A stretch of DNA of 64,000 nucleotides from Streptosporangium brasiliense. Lineage in GTDB: Bacteria > Actinomycetota > Actinomycetes > Streptosporangiales > Streptosporangiaceae. The position numbers were made by a program, and so were the translations under genes. Below are positions 42,579 through 52,180 of this stretch, piece after piece. The notes beneath the pieces are model-generated. The model was not told where the DNA came from. It did no database searches and saw only the letters and a list, made by a program, of their open reading frames with translations. Position 1 is the first letter of the stretch. Every line of letters starts with the position of its first letter. The DNA lies in NCBI RefSeq assembly GCF_030811595.1, contig NZ_JAUSRB010000002.1, forward strand, positions 7,192,001-7,256,000. The letters run 5' to 3'.

Positions 42579-44989
42579 TGCGTACCGTCTTCCTCGCGTC
42601 GCTGCGCATCCACATCCGCAGGTACGTCGCAGCGGCGATCGCGGTCACCGTCGCAGTCACCTTCGCCGTCGTGGTCGGCGTGCTCACGTCCGGGGCACGT
42701 AGCGGACTCATGGACGGTCTGGGGGCGCCGTACCGCAATGCCGACCACGTGGTCTCGCCGGCGGGGTGGCCATCGGCCGAGCTGGACGCGGAGGCCGTGA
42801 TCGCATTCGCCGAGCGACACGGCGAGAACGCATCCGCGATCGGCCGGGCAACGCTGCCGGCGCGCGCGGGCGGCCGGCGGCTCTCCGGAACGACCGTGGG
42901 GCCGATCACCACCTCGGAGGGGTGGCGCTGGCAGGAGCTCAGCTCGGGTCGCTTCCCGGCACGCACGGGCGAGGCCGTGGTGGACGTGTATTCCGCCTTG
43001 GCCGCGGACATCGCGGTCGGCGACCGGGTCCGGATCGGCGAGGGCGCCGCCGCGACCGACGTACGAGTGGTCGGTCTCGTGGAGTCGCCCTCGCCCCCGG
43101 CCCAGGCCTCGGTGTACGTCACCTGGCCGCAGTTGTTGAAGTGGCGCGACCACCTCCATCTGGGCTCGGTGGCGGTGCGCGGGGAGGTAGGTCAGCTCCC
43201 GGAAGGCGCGAAGGTGCTGTCGCCGGAGGCGTTCACCGCGGAGCGGCTGACCTATGTCCAGAACAGGGTGGACAGCTTGTCGGTGATGCTGCTGTTGTTC
43301 GTCGGCATCGCGCTCTTCGTCGCGGTCCTGGTCATCGCGAACACGTTCTCCATCCTGTTCGCGCAACGACTCCGCGACTTCGCACTGCTGCGCTGCGTCG
43401 GCGCGACCCGGCGGCAGGTGGTGCGTTCGGTACGCCGCGAGGCGGCCGTCGTCGGGGTGCTCGCGTCGCTGACCGGGACACTGGTCGGCATCGGTCTCGG
43501 CTACGGGCTGATCGCCCTGATCAGCGCCCTCGCGCCCACCGTCCCCATGGGCGCCGCCGAGCTGCCCACGCTCTGGCTGCTGGGAGGGTTCGCCGTCGGC
43601 CTGGTGGTCACCATGGTCGCGTCCTGGTTGCCGACCCGGCGTGTGGTCCGGGTGAGCCCGCTGGCGGCGCTGCGCCCGGATGGCGCGGTCGACGTGCACA
43701 CGGCCACCGGCCTGGCGCGGCTGGCGCTCGCTGCGCTCCTCCTGGTCACCGGGCCGACCCTGCTCGGGGTGGCGATGGTCCAGGGCAGTACGGCGCTCAT
43801 GCTGGGCGGCGGAGGATCGGTGTTCGCCGGCGTACTCCTCTTCGGGCCGGTACTCGTCCCCCGCCTGGTCTGGATCACCGGCGCGCTGCTCGGCCCCGCC
43901 GGGCGGCTGGCGACCAAGAACGCTGTGCGCAATCCGCGCCGGACCGCCACCACCACTGCCTCCCTGCTGGTCGGCGTCACCCTGACGACCGCCGTACTCA
44001 CCGGGATGGCCACGTGGCGTACGTCGTTGGATGAGCAGATCGGTAGGGACCACCCCATCGATGTCGCGCTCACCTCGCCCGAGGGACCGGTCACCACTGA
44101 CCTCCTCAACCAGGTACGTCGCACAACCGGTGTGGAGCGGGCCGTTCCGGTGGACGGCGCCACGGCCCGAGTGTCCGGGCTCGACGGACCGATCCCGGTT
44201 GTCACCGCGCCGGCCGCGGAGCAAGTGGCCCGCGACGGCGGGGTGTTCGCACGGGTCGAGCCGGGGAAGATCAGAATCGATTCCGAGGCCTTCGACAAGG
44301 GCCTGAGTCTCCGGCCCGGTGGCCGGGTCACGGTGCGCGTCGGCGACCGGCGAGCCCAGTTGCAGGTCGCCGTCGGCACCGGCTGGGGCCCGGCGGGCGT
44401 GGTCGCGCCCGAGACTCTGGCGACGCTCACCGACGCTCCCGAGCCGCATGCCATCTGGATCCGCGCCTCCCCCGGCGCCGACCCGGCTCAACTCAGCGGT
44501 GACCTGGACGAGCTGGCGGATCCGGTCGGCGCGACGATCGAGAACGGGTTGCGGACCTGGGAGTCGCTGGACCGACAGCTGGGAATCTACACCTGGTCAG
44601 CGCTCGGCCTGCTCGGCATCGCCGTGGTGATCGCCCTGATCGGGATCGCGAACACCCTGGGGCTCTCCGTACTCGAACGCGCCCGCGAACACGCGATGCT
44701 GCGCGCGCTCGGGCTCACCCGCAGGCAGCTGCGGCGGATGCTGGCGACCGAGGCGGTGCTGCTGTCGGTGGTGGCCGCCCTGCTCGGCACCGTGATCGGC
44801 GTCGGGTTCGCCTGGGTCGGCTACGAGACGCTCGTGAAGCGGGCCCTCAGCGACGCCACCATGCAAATCCCCTGGCCATCACTCGGCGTCGTCGTCCTCA
44901 CCGCCGCCCTGGCCGGACTCCTCGCCGCTGTTCTCCCGGCGCGCCGGGCCGCCCGGGTGACTCCGGCCGCAGGGCTGTCCCTCGACTGA
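42578..44989 (+). CDS. FtsX-like ABC permease (two FtsX domains)
   Basis: 803 residues. N-terminal helix, large extracytoplasmic MacB-PCD-like region, then four helices (MLLLFVGIALFVAVLVIANT, RDFALLRCVGATRRQVVRSV), a second extracellular region and a final FtsX triple helix (LLGIAVVIALIGIANTLGLS, AMLRALGLTRRQLRRML). It forms a transporter with the ATPase directly upstream. With the divergent two-component system this resembles antimicrobial-peptide sensing and resistance modules. Confidence 0.93.
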
Positions 44990-45347
44990 CACCTTCGTCG
45001 ATCGCTTGGCCGGCGGCTGCTGACGTCCGTCGGCCATGAACGTCGGCCTGGTGCCGATCGAGAAGCCGAACGTGCCCGCACTGACCCGGGCCCGGCTGCT
45101 CCAGGTGGACCAGGGCCACCTGCGGGGCGCAGACGATCGCGGCGGCCGACTCCCTGGCGGGGGGCGCTCCGTTTCGATCAGCTGAATCATGTGCCGGGCC
45201 CGGACGCGCGCTGCCGAGCCGCACCGGCATGCGCCCTGGTGACCGCTCCGGCGGACCGGACCTGTTACCTTCTCCCGTCGGTGCTCGTCATAGGTGCGAC
45301 GACCGAATACGAACGGCCGTCGCACCAACGAGTGAATCGAGAACAGG
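44990..45347. other. Gap between permease and VOC gene
   Basis: About 360 bp. A 49-codon plus-strand frame at 45036-45185 (MNVGLVPIEKPNVPALTRAR) is the only protein-like segment; it has no ribosome site and no known match. The rest, including the likely promoter of the VOC-sigma operon near 45290, shows no strong signal. Confidence 0.4.
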
Positions 45348-45740
45348 ATGCTGACCGACATCATGTACGTGACGATCTACGTCACCGATCAGGACCGCGC
45401 GCTGGAGTTCTACACCGAGGGACTCGGCCTGGAAAAGCGGATCGACTTCTCGGGGCCCGACGGACGGTTCCTCACCGTCGGCGTCCCCGACAGCCCGATG
45501 CAGATCCTCCTGTGGTCGCATGCGGCGGCCGCGGGACAGCCGGGCGACGTGGGCCGGCACGCCGCGCCCGGTCCGCTGATCCTCGAATCCGATGATTTGC
45601 GAAAGGACTTCGAGATCCTGCGCCGGCGTGGCGTCACCTTCGAAGAGCCCGAACCCGTGGACTATCCGTTCGGGGTCCGCATCGAGGCGGTGGACCCGGA
45701 CGGCAACCGGGTCTCGCTCCGTCAGCAGCGGAAGCCGTGA
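45348..45740 (+). CDS. VOC family protein
   Basis: 130 residues. The two beta-alpha-beta modules read MYVTIYVTDQDRALEFYTEG (module 1) and DFEILRRRGVTFEEPEPVDY, then RIEAVDPDGNRVSL (module 2). Metal ligands could be Glu/His near FYTEGLG and the final IEAVDPDGN Glu. It overlaps the sigma factor start by GTGA, so both are made together; SigJ-type sigma factors often have such small enzymes beside them. Confidence 0.87.
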   Translation: MLTDIMYVTIYVTDQDRALEFYTEGLGLEKRIDFSGPDGRFLTVGVPDSPMQILLWSHAAAAGQPGDVGRHAAPGPLILESDDLRKDFEILRRRGVTFEEPEPVDYPFGVRIEAVDPDGNRVSLRQQRKP

Positions 45741-46612
45741 CCACCCACCCGTCCGGCCTCGTGACCGAGGCGTTCGAAGCCCAGCGCGATCGGCTGCGCG
45801 CCCTCGCGTACCGCGTGCTGGGCTCGCACGCCGACGCCGAGGACGTGGTCCAGGAAGCCTGGATGCGCCTCGTCCGCCAGGACGAGGCGACCATCGGCAA
45901 CCTGGCGGGTTGGCTGACCACCGTTGTCGGTCGGATCAGCCTGGACCTCCTGAGATCCCGCCGAGCCCGTCCCGAAACCGCCTACGGGCAGGAGTTCGCG
46001 GACCTCGTGGTGACGCCGGCCGACGACCCCGCGCCGGACGAGCAGGTGGCGCTGGCCGATTCGGTGGGCCTCGCCCTGCTCGTCGTGCTCGACTCGCTCA
46101 CCCCGAGCGAGCGCCTGGCGTTCGTCCTGCACGACATGTTCGCGGTCCCGTTCCACGAAATCGGCCAGATCTTAGGCAAATCCACCGACGCCACCAAGAT
46201 GATCGCCAGCCGCGCCCGCCGCAAGGTCCAAGCCACGGACCGGCCGGCGGGCCCCGGCCGCGAGCACCGAGAGGTCGTCCAGGCATTCCGCGCCGCCGCC
46301 CTCAGCGGCGACTTCGAAGCGCTCCTGCGGGTCCTCGACCCGAATGTGAAGCTGACCGTCGACACCCCCGGCGGCGTGGTCGTCACCCTCGGCGCCACCG
46401 AGGTCGCCGCCGGCGCCCGCATGTTCTCCGGCGAGGTCGCCCGTCACCAACCCGTGCTGGTCAACGGCATCCCCGGCCACATGTCCTGGCGCCCCGACGG
46501 AACCCCTCTCTCCGTCATCGCCTTCACAGTCACCGAAGGCCGGATCACCGGCATCCACATCGTCATCGACCCAGCCAAGCTCGCCTCGATCCATCTGCCC
46601 GCCCCGGCCTGA
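45737..46612 (+). CDS. SigJ-type ECF sigma factor with SnoaL-like C-terminus
   Basis: 291 residues. Region 2 is RALAYRVLGSHADAEDVVQE and region 4 is LTPSERLAFVLHDMFAVPFH with EIGQILGKSTDATKMIASRA. From about residue 170 a SnoaL/NTF2-like domain follows (VVQAFRAAALSGDFEALLRV and the closing GRITGIHIVIDPAKLASI), typical of ECF41/SigJ factors, which carry their own regulatory domain instead of an anti-sigma factor. GTG 45737 overlaps the VOC stop. Confidence 0.92.
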   Translation: MTTHPSGLVTEAFEAQRDRLRALAYRVLGSHADAEDVVQEAWMRLVRQDEATIGNLAGWLTTVVGRISLDLLRSRRARPETAYGQEFADLVVTPADDPAPDEQVALADSVGLALLVVLDSLTPSERLAFVLHDMFAVPFHEIGQILGKSTDATKMIASRARRKVQATDRPAGPGREHREVVQAFRAAALSGDFEALLRVLDPNVKLTVDTPGGVVVTLGATEVAAGARMFSGEVARHQPVLVNGIPGHMSWRPDGTPLSVIAFTVTEGRITGIHIVIDPAKLASIHLPAPA

Positions 46613-46677
46613 GCCGGTGTCATCAGGTCTGCCCGCGCATGTGCGGGTCATCCTGGGCCGTCACTGCCAGCAGGAGC

Positions 46678-46707
46678 CCCTGGCCGCCGTTGTGACGGCG
46701 GCCAGGG
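46678..46707. terminator. Strong bidirectional hairpin terminator
   Basis: CCCTGGCCGCCG and CGGCGGCCAGGG are perfect 12-bp arms around a TTGTGA loop, located between the convergent sigma factor and MerR genes. Confidence 0.85.
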
Positions 46708-46770
46708 TGGCATCAGGTCCCAGCGGCCGCCGGCGCGGACAGCGGGTGCGGGAGGGGGGCTTGGCCACGG

Positions 46771-47190
46771 CTACGCGGAGGGTGTCGGCGACCAGAGTCC
46801 GGCCGCGGTTCCCTCCTCGACGTGCTTGCGATAGGTGACGACCTTGCCATGGATGATCTCCAGGCTGGCCATCAGATCGGCGATCCTGTCCCGGACGGTT
46901 CTTTCGTGCTCCTCCAGGAGCGCGAGCCGCTCCGCCTCGTTGCCCGGACCCGATCGGACGAGCCGAGCGAACCCCTTCAGGGTGGCGATGGGCATGCCGG
47001 ATTCTCGCAGCCGGTTGCACAACAGGAGCCACTCCACGTCCGCCGGTCCGTAGACGCGCCGCCCTCCGGCCGTGCGCGGAATCGGACGGATGAAGAGCTC
47101 CTCACGCTCGAAGAACCGCAAGGCGTGCACACCCAGGCCGGTCGCCTTCGCGACGTCTCCGATGGAAAGGCCGTCCGCGTCCCTGCTCAT
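46771..47190 (-). CDS. MerR family regulator
   Basis: 139 residues. The winged helix is LSIGDVAKATGLGVHALRFF, then GGRRVYGPADVEWLLLCNRL; the dimer helix is AERLALLEEHERTVRDRIAD. There are no metal-binding Cys, so it belongs to the organic-ligand/redox group (SoxR, YhdM-like). It diverges from an SDR gene whose promoter has the 19-bp MerR spacer, so it is almost surely that gene's activator. Confidence 0.92.
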   Translation of the reverse strand: MSRDADGLSIGDVAKATGLGVHALRFFEREELFIRPIPRTAGGRRVYGPADVEWLLLCNRLRESGMPIATLKGFARLVRSGPGNEAERLALLEEHERTVRDRIADLMASLEIIHGKVVTYRKHVEEGTAAGLWSPTPSA

Positions 47191-47206
47191 GCCGCACCGC
47201 CATAGC

Positions 47207-47237
47207 TTGACCTAGATTGCACTCTAGATTTTAACGT
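47207..47237 (+). promoter_or_regulatory. MerR-type promoter of the SDR gene, 19-bp spacer, leaderless
   Basis: -35 TTGACC (47207-47212), 19-bp spacer, -10 TAACGT (47232-47237), then 7 bp to ATG 47245. The spacer holds the dyad CTAGA-TTGCAC-TCTAG. Confidence 0.85.
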
Positions 47238-47244
47238 CGAGCCC

Positions 47245-48201
47245 ATGGCAATCACGCAACACAAGATCGGCTCGGGATTCAACGCGCACAGCACGGCGGA
47301 CGAAGTCCTGGCCGGCATCGAGCTGTCCGGCAAGAACGTCCTGATCACCGGCGGCTACTCAGGTCTTGGGCTGGAGGCCACGAGCGCGCTGGCCCACGCC
47401 GGGGCGCACGTCACCGTGCCCGCCCGCCGTCCCGCCGTGGCGACGGAGGCGCTGTGCGGCATTCCGCGGACGGAGGTGCGGGAACTCGACCTGGCAGACC
47501 CCGACAGCATCCGGATGTTCAGTGACCGGTTCCTGGAGACCGGCCGGCCCCTCGACATCGTCATCGACAACGCGGGTGTCATGGCCTACCCGAACACGCT
47601 CATCGGTCCGGGGTGGGAACCGCACTTCGCCATCAACCACCTCGGGCACTACGCCCTGGTCAACCGCCTGCGCCCGGCCCTGGCCCCTACCGGGGCGCGG
47701 GTGGTGTCCGTCGCTTCGTCCGGGCACTTCCTGTCGGACATCCGCTGGGACGACCCGCACTTCCGCCACGGCTATGACCACTGGCTCGCCTACGGACAGT
47801 CCAAGACGGCCAACGCCCTGTTCGCCGTCCATCTCGACGCCCTCGGCGCGGCCGACGGCGTGCGTGCCTTCGCGGTGCACCCGGGCAGCATCCTCACCCC
47901 GCTGCAACGGCGCATCCCCCGCGAGCAGCAGATCGCCCAGGGCTGGATCACCCCGGAGGGCCGCCATGCCGACGGCTTCAAAACCCCGGCGCAGGGTGCG
48001 GCGACGGCCGTATGGGCGGCCACCTCACCCCTGCTCGACGAGTACGGCGGCGCCTACTGCCAGGACTGCGACATCGCCGAACCCGCGACCACCGACGACA
48101 TGCTCGTCGGCGGCGTCAAGACGTGGGCGATCGATCCCGATTCCGCGTCCCGGCTGTGGGCCCTCTCCGGCGAACTCACCGGGCTGGATTGCTTCTCCTG
48201 A
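47245..48201 (+). CDS. SDR family oxidoreductase
   Basis: 318 residues. NAD(P)-binding TGGYSGLG at residues 35-42, the NNAG-like VIDNAGVMA, a catalytic Ser in VVSVASSGHF and YGQSK as Tyr-x-x-x-Lys. It resembles the retinol-dehydrogenase/light-dependent-POR-like group of short-chain reductases. It has no ribosome site, consistent with a leaderless mRNA from the MerR promoter. The product likely detoxifies a carbonyl compound sensed by the MerR protein. Confidence 0.92.
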   Translation: MAITQHKIGSGFNAHSTADEVLAGIELSGKNVLITGGYSGLGLEATSALAHAGAHVTVPARRPAVATEALCGIPRTEVRELDLADPDSIRMFSDRFLETGRPLDIVIDNAGVMAYPNTLIGPGWEPHFAINHLGHYALVNRLRPALAPTGARVVSVASSGHFLSDIRWDDPHFRHGYDHWLAYGQSKTANALFAVHLDALGAADGVRAFAVHPGSILTPLQRRIPREQQIAQGWITPEGRHADGFKTPAQGAATAVWAATSPLLDEYGGAYCQDCDIAEPATTDDMLVGGVKTWAIDPDSASRLWALSGELTGLDCFS

Positions 48202-48254
48202 CTCAGGGGGTGAGGTCACGCGCCACGTCTCGTGCGCCCGGACCGGAGAGCACT

Positions 48255-48830
48255 GTGCGGGCGAGTCCTCGAACGCGTGATCCGCTCCCGGAACAGGGTT
48301 TAGTCCTGCAGTCGCAGGAACAGGCCGGTGCCGTACCGGATTCCTTCGCCCGGCACGTCGTCATCGCCGCCTACGAAGCGGTCCGCCGGCACCCCTCGAC
48401 CATCCTGACGACGTCATGTGAGGACCTCGCCGGAAGCGTGCTGCGGGCCATCGCGCCGCTGATGGTCGAACTGCCCCGCCTCGACGAGACCCAGCCCGAA
48501 CTGCTGCCGCTCGACCCGGTTGATGCGCAGCAGTTCGCCCGGCATGTGAAAGCGGCGCTGCTGCACCTGGGCGAGGCGAAGATCATTCTCGACCGGGCGG
48601 GCCACACGGCCCCGCTGACGACGGTCGGCTCCCGCATCGGTGACCTGGTCCGGACGGCCTACACGGAGGTCGCCGATCTGGAGAGGTGGGCGCTCAACGT
48701 CAGCGCTACGGCGGGCAACTCGCCGCGGGACGTGTACGCCCGCATCGACCAGTGGTGCCACACGGCCAGTGGGACGCTTCCACACGGCAAAGGCCATGAC
48801 CGCTGCTCGCCTGTCTGTAGCTGCTACTGA
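48255..48830 (+). CDS. Hypothetical helical protein
   Basis: 191 residues from GTG 48255, supported by GGAG 6 bp upstream. The body is helical (VVIAAYEAVRRHPSTILTTS, FARHVKAALLHLGEAKIILD, VRTAYTEVADLERWALNVSA) with conserved-looking Trp and Asp residues; the tail GKGHDRCSPVCSCY has three Cys and may come from a frame slip. I do not recognise the family. It follows the SDR gene by 53 bp and may be transcribed with it. Confidence 0.5.
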   Translation: MRASPRTRDPLPEQGLVLQSQEQAGAVPDSFARHVVIAAYEAVRRHPSTILTTSCEDLAGSVLRAIAPLMVELPRLDETQPELLPLDPVDAQQFARHVKAALLHLGEAKIILDRAGHTAPLTTVGSRIGDLVRTAYTEVADLERWALNVSATAGNSPRDVYARIDQWCHTASGTLPHGKGHDRCSPVCSCY

Positions 48831-48902
48831 CCTTTCCCGGCTGGGCCTGCACGGCGCCGGGGCATGGCCGGTTCTCACCTACCCATGAGCCCGAGGAGAA
48901 TC

Positions 48903-48944
48903 ATGATGTCCGACGCAAGTGGCGCCACGACGGTCGTGCCGTAA
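48903..48944 (+). CDS. 13-codon mini-ORF with strong ribosome site
   Basis: GAGGAGA is placed 4-5 bp before ATG ATG; the peptide is MMSDASGATTVVP, ending TAA. It is followed after 22 bp by a hairpin. Either a truncated gene start or a leader peptide; no known match. Confidence 0.2.
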   Translation: MMSDASGATTVVP

Positions 48945-48966
48945 GTATTAGCTAATTACAGAGAAG

Positions 48967-49004
48967 TAGGTATGGCGGTGCCATCAAAGGCCCCGCCATA
49001 CCTA
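48967..49004. terminator. Hairpin terminator downstream of the lipoprotein gene
   Basis: TAGGTATGGCGG (48967-48978) pairs perfectly with CCGCCATACCTA (48993-49004). It lies 20 bp beyond the stop of the minus-strand lipoprotein gene. Confidence 0.75.
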
Positions 49005-49025
49005 ACGTCTAGGAGAAGGGGTCAC

Positions 49026-49442
49026 TCACGACCCGTTGTTTGATTGCTTAACCTTGACGGACAGCAGGCTCTCTTTGTCGAGAACAGTACGTCCCGAAAG
49101 TGGCTTTTTCAGCTTAAGCTTCACAGGGAATGAGTATTCTATCCCTGCGGTATATGCCCGCTCCCATGGAAAGCGCGGGGCGCAGGAATTGAGCACCTGA
49201 ACTCCAAGGATTACTTGAGAGGGGGACTCAATCACTTCCGTTTTCGTTACTTTCTCGCAGTAGGTGCCGTCGGCCTTAGGCTCTCCGAAGGCCAGCTCTG
49301 CGGTCAGGGTTAACCCGTCATTCGACAGCGTCACGATGTTGATCCGCTGCCAGTTTGTCTGACTGCTGCATGCTGTCAACACCATCATCGATGATGCCAA
49401 AAGAAATGCACAGCAAGGCCCCCTTAAGGCGGAAACGGGCAC
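49026..49442 (-). CDS. Lipoprotein of unknown function, partner of the protease
   Basis: 138 residues from GTG 49442. The start CCAFLLASSMMVLTACSS carries a lipobox (LTAC), so Cys about 25 should be lipidated and the protein held on the outer face of the membrane. The rest is beta-rich with two Cys (TYCEKVTK, LNSCAPRF). Its ribosome site GAAGGA overlaps the end of the protease gene, so translation is coupled. The gene is visibly AT-richer than the surroundings. It could be an inhibitor, immunity or docking protein for the protease; nothing in the sequence proves this. Confidence 0.75.
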   Translation of the reverse strand: MPVSALRGPCCAFLLASSMMVLTACSSQTNWQRINIVTLSNDGLTLTAELAFGEPKADGTYCEKVTKTEVIESPSQVILGVQVLNSCAPRFPWERAYTAGIEYSFPVKLKLKKPLSGRTVLDKESLLSVKVKQSNNGS

Positions 49443-49456
49443 GGAGTGTTCCTTCG

Positions 49457-52180
49457 CTATTTGCGCTTCATGATGTCGCCGCCGTACGCTTTGATGACAT
49501 CGTGGATATCGGTGAAGAACTCTACACATTCACTTGACGAGGCTCCGACATCGTCGCTCCCGCTATGGATGCCCTTCGCCACCACATATCCATCCTCAGG
49601 TCGAATGGTGTAGACGGGCCCGCCGGAGTCTCCGCCTCGCGTGCAGGTGCCAGCCCTCGTACCGCGATGGACCCAGCGAGCCGTGCCAGCGAAAGCGCCT
49701 CCGTTCTGTTTGTTATAATCAACCTTCCAACCGAGGTCGGTGACCTTCCACCTGCAGGTCTGGCCTGTTGACTTGCCGCCGACGCAATACTGGTCGCCTA
49801 CGATAGCTCGGCGGCTCCATCGGCCTGCCACTGAGCGTTTCGCGGTTGAAGTGACACCACCGACGAAGATGGATGCAGTGGGCTTTCTCATGATTATGCC
49901 GATTGCTGAGGTGTCGCCATAGTAGGTGGATTGCCCGGCAAGCTTCTCAGTGCCTTTTCCGTCAATCCAGGTGCTGTGTACGCGGAGGCCGATGGAAGTA
50001 CCCCCAATATCGTTAGGATCCCGCGGCAGACAGTGACCGGCTGAGATCATGTAGTCCTTATCCGGAGCCCTCCAGGCAAATCCGGTGCTGCAAGAGCCGC
50101 CAGCGTTAATCGTATATGCACTTCCGCCGTTGACGTAATCGTCGTCGTCATTGTCCCGACTCTCGTCGGCTTGCGGCAGAGAGGCATTGGGGCGTAGCCA
50201 AATGGCGATTGTATTGGTGCCATAGCGCTGAGCCAAGGCCAGTCGCAGTTCTGGGGTGACTGCTTTTGCCTGGAGGAGAACCTGGTTCCGCTCGGGCCAG
50301 GGGCGGGCAGCGAACAGGCTGTTAGCGCCGGGCAGCTGGGTAGTGTCCAAGTCCAGCACCTCATCGGCGATGGCAGTGAGTCGATTGGTGCTGTTGGCCA
50401 CGTCAAGGACCTGAGGGGTGAAAGTGTAGTTCTCGGTCGTACCTGCTGGCCCTTCTGGGTCCGGGTCAGTGTCAGCACCGGTGTACTCGCCGGGGGTCGT
50501 CCAGTCGGTGGCGCCGTTACTTAGATAGGCCGCGCCGGTCAGTGCCGCAGAGCCGAGGTCACGACCCTCTACGGTGGCGGCGGGGGCGATGACCTGGCCG
50601 CTGACCATATCAAGGTGCGGCGGGGCAAGCGCGTCCGGATGGGCTTCAGCGCGATCGTACGCCGAGCTCAGGGCGTGCGCCTGCGCCTCGGCGACGGGCA
50701 GCGCATCCGTCCCCCAGTTGTTGGGGGCGGTGAAGACCTCCACGCCGTCTGGTCCGGCAGGACTGACGACGGTGGGGCCGCCGGCCGGGGTGAAGGTAGC
50801 GGTGAGCTTGGGTGGGCTGTTGAAGTCGGTGTCTTCGGAGGAGGGGAAGACCCGGGAGTTGGCGCTCTTGGCCTCGGTAGGGGAGATGAGAACCAGCCCG
50901 TAGTTACCGGCTTCACCCGTCCACTGCCGGGCAATGGCGGTGATGTCCCAGTTCATCGGAGCGGGGTCGCAGGATCCCGAGTGGACGCTGCTGGTGTTGA
51001 TGACGGCGTTTTCGGTGGTGTTGGTCGGCTGAGGAGACCAGGTGAGGGTGAAGGGATCCCACGCGCTGGTGACGCGGCGGACCTGAATGCCGGCCCCCAC
51101 CTTTGTGCCGCAGCTGGGGCCGTCGATGTTCAGCAGGGAGAGCGTGGCGTTGCTGACGTTTTGGCCGATCATCGCTGAGACGTCGAACTTCAGGTAGGCC
51201 CGGGCCTTCTCGCCGCTGGACTCGGTGCCCGCCTTGAGGGCCGGGCCGTCGACGTTGTTGAAGTCGTAGACGCTGTTGACATCGGTGTCGGCGGTGATCG
51301 CCATGCTGAACGCGGAAGTAATGGTCACCGGGTAGGCGGTGGCCGGGTCGGCCAGGAAGCCGGAGTCGGGCGTGAGGAGCAGCGTCTGGCGGTCGCCCTC
51401 GGTGCGCACCTTGACGTCGACGGTGCCGCGCTTACCGCGGTGGTCGCGGCCCTTGGGATCCATGGTGTCGCGCAGGGCGGGCTTGGGGGCAGCAGCGACG
51501 TTTTTGCCGTGCTGATCGGTAAGCCGCAGCCGGCCGTCGGATGCCTCAACCAGCTTCAGTCCCTTGGCGTTGACTGGGATCTCCAGCTGGGGCGCCTTGT
51601 CCGGCCGGGTCCGCAGGACCACATCCTGCCGGAATCCGGTGGGGAGCGCGGTGACCACCAGGTCGGCTCCGGGGCCGGCCGCGTCAGGGTAGGTCGCTCG
51701 GCTGCCTTGCAGTGTGGGCTTGGGCAGGTCGGTGGGCCATGACAGCGCCAAGGACTGCTGGGGGTTCGGGCTGAATATGGTGAACGGGCCGGTGCTGCCC
51801 CCGGCGGACAGGGTGAGGTCGCCCTTGATCACCTTGGGCTTCACGGTGCCGTTCTGCTCTGCCAGGGTGGGATCGATCCACGCCCACGCGCCGCGCTGCT
51901 TGACACGAACGGGCCTCGACCAGACCTCCGAGGTCACGCGGCCGTCGGGGTGCTTCCAGAACCGAGTTGTCTCCGTCGCCGCGCCCAGCAGCTCGACGGG
52001 CGTTTTCGGCGAGCCGGTGGGAGTGGGGTTCTGCTGGGAGGGCGTGCTGGGGGCGGGATCGGCCGAAGCCGACGGAGTGGTGGCGATCGCGAGGAGGGGC
52101 GTGATCAGCAGCCCCGTCGTGATTCCCCTCAGCAGGCGTTTCCGCGCATGGTGGGCCGAGGACGTGGGGGGGATGTGCAC
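49457..52180 (-). CDS. Secreted chymotrypsin-fold protease on an Rhs-like/DNRLRE scaffold
   Basis: 907 residues from GTG 52180 (CGGAG upstream). Signal peptide to about residue 39 (ITPLLAIATTPSASA). Residues 40-250 match the N-terminal region of actinobacterial Rhs/teneurin-type proteins (PVELLGAATETTRFWKHPDG, AWAWIDPTLAEQNGTVKPKV). Residues 270-450 are a DNRLRE beta domain (KARAYLKFDVSAMIGQNVSN, VRRVTSAWDPFTLTWSPQP). The C-terminus is a trypsin-like protease: His in YMISAGHCLP, a candidate Asp in YGDTSAIGII and Ser852 in TRGGDSGGPVY. The last 700 bp are AT-richer than the rest, as if a new catalytic module was joined on. Confidence 0.85.
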   Translation of the reverse strand: MHIPPTSSAHHARKRLLRGITTGLLITPLLAIATTPSASADPAPSTPSQQNPTPTGSPKTPVELLGAATETTRFWKHPDGRVTSEVWSRPVRVKQRGAWAWIDPTLAEQNGTVKPKVIKGDLTLSAGGSTGPFTIFSPNPQQSLALSWPTDLPKPTLQGSRATYPDAAGPGADLVVTALPTGFRQDVVLRTRPDKAPQLEIPVNAKGLKLVEASDGRLRLTDQHGKNVAAAPKPALRDTMDPKGRDHRGKRGTVDVKVRTEGDRQTLLLTPDSGFLADPATAYPVTITSAFSMAITADTDVNSVYDFNNVDGPALKAGTESSGEKARAYLKFDVSAMIGQNVSNATLSLLNIDGPSCGTKVGAGIQVRRVTSAWDPFTLTWSPQPTNTTENAVINTSSVHSGSCDPAPMNWDITAIARQWTGEAGNYGLVLISPTEAKSANSRVFPSSEDTDFNSPPKLTATFTPAGGPTVVSPAGPDGVEVFTAPNNWGTDALPVAEAQAHALSSAYDRAEAHPDALAPPHLDMVSGQVIAPAATVEGRDLGSAALTGAAYLSNGATDWTTPGEYTGADTDPDPEGPAGTTENYTFTPQVLDVANSTNRLTAIADEVLDLDTTQLPGANSLFAARPWPERNQVLLQAKAVTPELRLALAQRYGTNTIAIWLRPNASLPQADESRDNDDDDYVNGGSAYTINAGGSCSTGFAWRAPDKDYMISAGHCLPRDPNDIGGTSIGLRVHSTWIDGKGTEKLAGQSTYYGDTSAIGIIMRKPTASIFVGGVTSTAKRSVAGRWSRRAIVGDQYCVGGKSTGQTCRWKVTDLGWKVDYNKQNGGAFAGTARWVHRGTRAGTCTRGGDSGGPVYTIRPEDGYVVAKGIHSGSDDVGASSSECVEFFTDIHDVIKAYGGDIMKRK

